40,790 bases of DNA. Source: a virus. The number at the start of each line of letters is the position of its first letter. Positions within the stretch are counted from its first letter, which is position 1. This document shows positions 37,401 through 40,790 of the stretch, piece by piece. Below the pieces are notes generated by a model. The model saw nothing but the letters and a program-made list of their open reading frames with translations. It ran no database searches and was not told where the DNA came from. The translations under genes were made by a program, and so were the position numbers. Where the stretch lies: positions 1-40,790 of the IMG/VR virus record IMGVR_UViG_3300050132_000227. One strand, given 5' to 3'.

Positions 37401-37704
37401 CACGATCTACACGACGCCGAACGATGCAACGACTCACACGTTTAGAGTTTGCGGGACTCAAGCCGTCACGATCGCTGGAACCGCCGGAACATTTCAGATG
37501 TACTTCTACGGAATTCTTGCCGCGTCGAATCGCAATTTTGGAGGTTCGGCTGCTATGTCCGTGACCGCCACGACCGGAGCGCAGAGTGGGTGTGTGGTGA
37601 TGAACGTAGACCCCAATGCAGCAATCGCCTTCACTGACTCGGCCTCCGGAGTGACAGGAACTCCAACGATTCACTATTCATGGTTCATCGAGATGGTCCG
37701 CTAA
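34450..37704 (+). CDS. Tailspike/tail fibre with Sec-type signal peptide, 1084 aa
   Basis: ATG 34450 with GCAGGAG. Residues 1-25 (MKLSKILLVIAALCGLSCVP, then TAEA) are a classic Sec signal peptide, which is unusual for a virion protein. The next 90 residues form a small beta domain; a right-handed beta-helix-like region with Gly/Ser/Thr repeats spans about 210-780, as in tailspike depolymerases (Ile-His-Phe-Asp-Met-Thr-Gly-Ser; TLTSGSQAMTVTNTSG). The C-terminus has the fibre motif DNSTKLATTAYAD and a beta-sandwich. It binds and perhaps degrades host surface polysaccharide. It overlaps the portal by TAATG. Confidence 0.75.
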   Translation: MKLSKILLVIAALCGLSCVPTAEAQTTIYTGTVRDLSGALTGTVGAPVTSGNVTFTLTPSVDTTISGVSRFVPTVITCGLNASGQVVAGDLASPCTVTQNTALTPSGTSYTVCIQPYFTTPGSCFVDYATVSTKDISTAAPTPALNPLYPNLTAPGPIGVAQPNTVNATAVMSQSALTKSAPTACVESFLTSAMAGDYGQAVNAAVQAAPLLAVSRVSICVPGDHAVSTQIIFDRPIHFDMTGSRLIPQAALSHSNMALTGVTLTSGSQAMTVTNTSGLAAGYAIGGPGIPPQTQIFSVNSGTTLTLTQAAIASVSASTATAVNAQPVMKWIYNANAFQREFVNYGAAMKGVWIEDPGFRSLTGVQGIQIYGWDTIPMYDTRIYDLDGSGLVLGGWTPLSLGSAGATVRESNFYNTSIRYCGDLATGQASLADQTPYQGGGLADENNQLGFHGGQIVGSYATSLYIGTNNTSHFNSVAGPRLTWFDNNFQIEDFLYRWNTTGGYTANGPVVGALADSVYIPVGGDIHFTDGEIAITGLGKSLFHVGSLGQLDVRGNLISAFGTGFGATFVVSVTNGTPNATLVSGTTGFPIDGSWNGLGVQINGANYTIKTATATVLTLTVNYAGSTSGSASLSTGDGGKYLTVDTVLYTTKFAGNTYADPDPKALSWMGITLAQAWPAFAFGTMFAQWDVEYNGTRWIGEKLILSAPINGTYATFNTVNGNVAQGTAAVDYCPACGTYGAGRLMALGNTVGGYGEIDFLLFKGDGSGAVTPVSVTSTGLNINGSPISASHLANGTTGSGSVVLASSPTISGSPTISTPGSASYLPGENELAPSLTTGQVYQHCFGVAMSTNNCMMQQFNYVGGSGSASNSITWGLYGNVNPLIFDGNGKLSSFQYQSLATTGTAPFLVSSTTPVANLSIGGNAVNLSGTPTLPNGTAATTQAQGDNSTKLATTAYADAHLPRVVASIADTAYSSTATIGGGGNTIYTTPNDATTHTFRVCGTQAVTIAGTAGTFQMYFYGILAASNRNFGGSAAMSVTATTGAQSGCVVMNVDPNAAIAFTDSASGVTGTPTIHYSWFIEMVR

Positions 37705-40025
37705 TGGCAGCAGAAAACGAAATCACGAAGCAGTCTCCGGCGCAGGGCGCGTTATCTGAGTTTGTGTCCAAGCAATTTGACGCCCTGGCGCGGGATCGCT
37801 GGGCGGAAGAGCGCGAATGGGCCCAGGCGGGATACTTCGATCAATTGAAGCAGTGGCTGGAGGAAGACCCGCAGACGAAGCGGCTGCGTCCGATGAAAGC
37901 CCGCTCGGACCAGAAGTGGCCGATGCCGGTGACCAACCATTTTTCGAAGACGATCTCGACGAATGCCAATTCACTCGGCGCCGGAATCCCGGAGATGCTG
38001 GCGCTTTCCGACAATTACGACGCGCGCAACCGGCGAGCTGCAGAGGCCGCAGGCAACGCGATTGATGCAGCCAACCGCGAGAGCGGCATGGAGATACTGA
38101 ATCCCACGCTGGCCAGGCAAGTTGTGTTGTGGGGAATTTCGGCGACGGAAGACAGCATTGCATTTGATGGAACGGTGGAAGTTCCGGAGATACAGGAGGC
38201 GGCGGCGATACAGGCTCCGCCGGCACAGCCAGGACAAGGCAACCCAAGTTCAAATACCCCGCCCAATCCAAATGCAGGATTGAACGGGGCACCCTCGGGA
38301 GCACAGCAGCCGCCTGCCACGCAAACCACGCTTGACCCGGATTCAGACGTGGGAGACGCTCCCAACGTTTCGGGAACGGTGAAGGTCCCAACGCCGCGGC
38401 TCGATACCAATCTGATATGTCCGTTCCAGTTTTACCTGGAAAGGGATTGCAAGGATCCGAATCTGGCGAAGGTACAGCGCTGGTGGAGATCGGTGCCGCT
38501 GGGCGAGCTCAGGGAGACCTATCCCGACTTTGCCGACGACTTCAAGGCCGACGACGGTCCCGATCAGACGCTGGCAGCATACTACATGAATTCACTGCGC
38601 TCGCTGTCTTACCAGGCGAAGGCCGCGGGCTCGGGCAAGTCCGAGACGTCGACCATCAGGAACTGGTGGGGCGACTGGACTCAGTTATCGAAGGACGTGC
38701 AGGAAAAGATTGCCGAGGAGTGGAAGGACCAGCCTTCGGAGCTGTATGAGAAAGACGGCCTCGACAAGTTGAGCGCGGCGATCCAGTTTGGATTGTTTGC
38801 CGTGCTTTCAGGTAAGAACGTGATTCAGTGGGGCGAGAACCCATGGGAGGGCGCGAAGCCGCTGACGTTCTTCCCCTGGCAAAAAGATGTGCTCAGTCCG
38901 TACAACAAGGGCCTGAGCGTAGAGATCGTTCCGCTGCAGAAACAGTTGAACCGCGTCGATTCGCTGATGGAGCGGGCGCTGATGTCGAACGGCACGGTCA
39001 AGCTGCTGTGGCCCACGACGCAGAGCTCGGTCAGTCCGCCATCGGGAGACCCGGTGGAGGTGACGTATTGGGATCCGCTCGGCGAGGGCAAGGTAAAGCC
39101 CGAGTACTTCAGCGGCCACGCTTACGGCGCGGAGCTGATCCAGAAGCGGACGCAGATCGTCGCCGACTTCAAGGAGTTGGGATTCACCAACTCGGTGGCT
39201 GAAGGCGAGATGCCTGGGGCCGGTACCGCCTTCCGGGCACTCGCATACCTGGGCGCAAAGGCGGAAGAGACGCGCAAGACGCAGCGCTATTTGTGGGAGC
39301 AGGCGCACGAGCTGCGGGCGCGCAAGATACTCAAGATGGCGATCAAGGCGTGGGACGAGCCGCGAAAGATACAGACTGCCGGATTCAATAACAGGTTTGG
39401 GGCGACGGAGATTGACAGATCCGACCTTCAAGGCGGATATCAACTGAACGTGATTCAGGATTCCTCTCGCCCCAAGACGCTCTCAGAGAAGATGGAAGCC
39501 TACCAGATGCTGGCGCAGGGCGGGCTGCTGAATCCGCAGGACTCCTCCAGCCGGGAATATGTACTCGACTCGCTGGGCATGACCGACCTGGACCTCAGCG
39601 ATCACCTGATGTATGCCAAGGCGGAGCGCGACCTGCAGAAGCTGATTGCAGGGATCCAGCCGATGGAGTCGCCGTTTGAGAAGTGGGACATCTCGCTGAA
39701 GATTTTTGCCGATTACACGTTGACCGAAGAGTTTGAAGCTCTGCCGGACCAGCAGCGCAACGGCATCTTGATGTATGCGCAGTATGTAAGCGAAAAGCTC
39801 ACGATTGCCAAGGGCGGAGCGGCTCCGGGCTCGGCGCCGCCGATGCCTCCAGCTCCCGGATTACCACCGCATCCCGACCCGTCGAAGGGCGGAATAGGGG
39901 CGCAGAGCCCATCGCATATCCTCGGGCAGGTACCTGGCTCGCAGGTTTCACCGCAACAAGTTCAGGTCGCCAGTATTCGCGAAGGCGCAAACGTAGTACC
40001 CAACAGCCCATCTCCGATGGCGTAA
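37704..40025 (+). CDS. Portal protein (podovirus type), 773 aa
   Basis: ATG 37704 in TAATG overlap. A large, mixed-composition protein with a helical N-terminus (DALARDRWAEEREWAQAGYF), PVTNHFSKTISTNANSL, and repeated charged helices, in the size range of T7-like portal subunits. An unusual Pro/Gln/Asn-rich disordered insert occupies about residues 168-222 (IQAPPAQPGQGNPSSNTPPN). The C-terminal tail is Pro/Gly-rich. It forms the dodecameric DNA portal; position between TerL/fibre genes and scaffold/capsid supports it. Confidence 0.75.
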   Translation: MAAENEITKQSPAQGALSEFVSKQFDALARDRWAEEREWAQAGYFDQLKQWLEEDPQTKRLRPMKARSDQKWPMPVTNHFSKTISTNANSLGAGIPEMLALSDNYDARNRRAAEAAGNAIDAANRESGMEILNPTLARQVVLWGISATEDSIAFDGTVEVPEIQEAAAIQAPPAQPGQGNPSSNTPPNPNAGLNGAPSGAQQPPATQTTLDPDSDVGDAPNVSGTVKVPTPRLDTNLICPFQFYLERDCKDPNLAKVQRWWRSVPLGELRETYPDFADDFKADDGPDQTLAAYYMNSLRSLSYQAKAAGSGKSETSTIRNWWGDWTQLSKDVQEKIAEEWKDQPSELYEKDGLDKLSAAIQFGLFAVLSGKNVIQWGENPWEGAKPLTFFPWQKDVLSPYNKGLSVEIVPLQKQLNRVDSLMERALMSNGTVKLLWPTTQSSVSPPSGDPVEVTYWDPLGEGKVKPEYFSGHAYGAELIQKRTQIVADFKELGFTNSVAEGEMPGAGTAFRALAYLGAKAEETRKTQRYLWEQAHELRARKILKMAIKAWDEPRKIQTAGFNNRFGATEIDRSDLQGGYQLNVIQDSSRPKTLSEKMEAYQMLAQGGLLNPQDSSSREYVLDSLGMTDLDLSDHLMYAKAERDLQKLIAGIQPMESPFEKWDISLKIFADYTLTEEFEALPDQQRNGILMYAQYVSEKLTIAKGGAAPGSAPPMPPAPGLPPHPDPSKGGIGAQSPSHILGQVPGSQVSPQQVQVASIREGANVVPNSPSPMA

Positions 40026-40038
40026 AAGGAGTTTCATC

Positions 40039-40377
40039 ATGGCAATTGCAGCGGCAGTCTACGACGTGTTTCCGGGGGCTCCCGTAGCGCCGGGCGCGTC
40101 GGAAGAATCAATCTTCGAAATCACTTTCACCGGCGCCACCGACTACCTGACCAACGGCGTCGATGTACGCCCGGCAATTCTCGCCAGCACTAGCTGGAAC
40201 GCGGTTGAGATGTGGGCGTGCGTCGGACTCGGGCCATCGCTCTCCGCCGGCATCTTCGCCTATTCGAACGACCGGGCCAACGGCAAGGTGAAGCTCTATA
40301 CCTCCGCCGCGGCTGAGTGCGCGAACGCGCTGAACATTTCCACCATCAAGCTCTACGTCTTCGCAAAAGGACGCTAA
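40039..40377 (+). CDS. Putative decoration or head-surface protein, 112 aa
   Basis: ATG 40039 with AAAAGGAG. Beta-rich and compact (VYDVFPGAPVAPGASEESIF, then WNAVEMWACVGLGPSLSAGI, then KLYTSAAAECANALNISTIK). It lies between the portal and the scaffold/capsid genes, the usual place of head-decoration proteins. No sequence proof. Confidence 0.5.
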   Translation: MAIAAAVYDVFPGAPVAPGASEESIFEITFTGATDYLTNGVDVRPAILASTSWNAVEMWACVGLGPSLSAGIFAYSNDRANGKVKLYTSAAAECANALNISTIKLYVFAKGR

Positions 40378-40406
40378 CTTTACACCCAACTTTACAGACC
40401 TGAATC

Positions 40407-40434
40407 AAGGCTCCCTCGCGGGGCCTTTGGTTTT
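40407..40434 (+). terminator. Terminator before the scaffold gene
   Basis: AAGGCTCC (40407-40414) pairs with GGGGCCTT (40420-40427), with one G-U pair, loop CTCGC, then TTTGGTTTT. It lies 18 bases before the scaffold ATG. Confidence 0.7.
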
Positions 40435-40451
40435 GCGGCAAAAAGGAAAAC

Positions 40452-40790
40452 ATGAACAAGAACTTCTGGTTTGAGTTCCGAAGCTTCACCCCGCGCGCAA
40501 CCTGTTCGATTGAAGGTGACGGCGGCGGCGGTGATCCGGGCAGCGGCGGCGGTGACCCGGCGGCTGGAGTTGACCCCAACGCAGCAGCGGCCGTGGCTGA
40601 CCCTGCAGCGGCTGTAACCGATCCGAATGCGGCGGCTGCTGAACCAACGATTGACCCCAATGACCCTTTGGCGGCGCTGACGGCCGACATTGACAAGCTC
40701 GCCGCGGAAGATGCGGTGGACCCCAATGCTCCCGATCCGCAGGCAGCCCAACCGGTACCGGCAGAGTTTGAAGCGGCGCTGACGATCTCT
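40452..40790 (+). CDS. Putative scaffold protein, N-terminal part (continues at 2..808)
   Basis: ATG 40452 with AAAAGG upstream begins the 339-residue scaffold candidate, which continues without break over the circle junction to 808. This part codes an acidic, low-complexity tail with repeated Asp-Pro-Asn-Ala-Ala units (DPNAAAAVADPAAAVTDPNA), likely disordered. The Gly-rich start (GDGGGGDPGSGGGDPA) could be a flexible linker. Confidence 0.7.
   Translation, partial: MNKNFWFEFRSFTPRATCSIEGDGGGGDPGSGGGDPAAGVDPNAAAAVADPAAAVTDPNAAAAEPTIDPNDPLAALTADIDKLAAEDAVDPNAPDPQAAQPVPAEFEAALTIS
40664..40790. repeat. Terminal direct repeat, right copy
   Basis: Identical to 1-127. See the left copy; it marks the closing point of the circular sequence. 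Confidence 0.95.

Overview
This window is a complete temperate, podovirus-like phage genome presented as a linearised circle. The first 127 bases are identical to the last 127 (1-127 = 40664-40790), so the unique length is 40,663 bp, and one gene, the putative scaffold, runs across the junction. Almost all genes are on the + strand; a small island at 12242-14072 is on the - strand. There is no rRNA, no complete tRNA and no CRISPR array. The host is not stated by the sequence. The 5' half of a tRNA-Arg(UCU) at the attachment site shows that it is bacterial. High GC and the style of the small proteins suggest a soil bacterium, perhaps Acidobacteriota, but that is a weak guess.

Virion half (30864 around through 0 to about 13100): small terminase, a coiled-coil protein, large terminase, small zinc-binding and structural proteins, a 1084-residue tailspike/fibre with an apparent Sec signal peptide, portal, a small probable decoration protein, scaffold, major capsid protein, a head-tail adaptor, a tail nozzle-like protein, a fibronectin-III protein with a Hint/intein-like C-terminus, and three Ala/Gln/Gly-rich proteins that look like internal (ejection) proteins. 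The last of these is followed by an orphan C-terminal module and two reverse-strand inserts, a sign of rearrangement. Related leader elements lie before the capsid gene, the gene two downstream of it, and a second recombinase. Two hairpins with an identical loop flank the capsid gene.

Reverse-strand accessory genes and lysis (about 13100-16740): a secreted small protein and a membrane protein in one operon, then a divergent gene pair separated by a 19-bp palindrome. The lysis block follows: a small membrane protein (holin candidate), a lambda R-like endolysin, a long Rz-like protein and further small membrane proteins, closed by a strong terminator.

Lysogeny and early region (16740-27750): a tyrosine integrase whose first catalytic arginine position is glycine, a small gene with a near-consensus promoter that would give a leaderless mRNA, and an attP core. 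A chain of about 17 tightly overlapping small genes follows; many share the same roughly 15-base junction, which serves both as the C-terminal Gly-Gly codons and as the next ribosome binding site. The chain ends in a J-domain-like protein, a winged-helix replication initiator with iterons inside its gene, and a ParA ATPase with a ribbon-helix-helix partner. This set is typical of plasmid-like maintenance. A highly structured, terminator-ended transcript (27541-27748) follows and is a candidate new ncRNA.

Right early/accessory region (27750-30860): an Acb2-like anti-CBASS cyclic-nucleotide sponge, several unknown small genes, and a second short tyrosine recombinase beside a near-palindrome that could be its site. 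The genome therefore combines features of an integrating prophage (integrase plus tRNA attP) with features of a phage-plasmid (initiator with iterons, ParA-RHH, a second Xer-type recombinase). No CI-like repressor and no DNA polymerase are recognisable.
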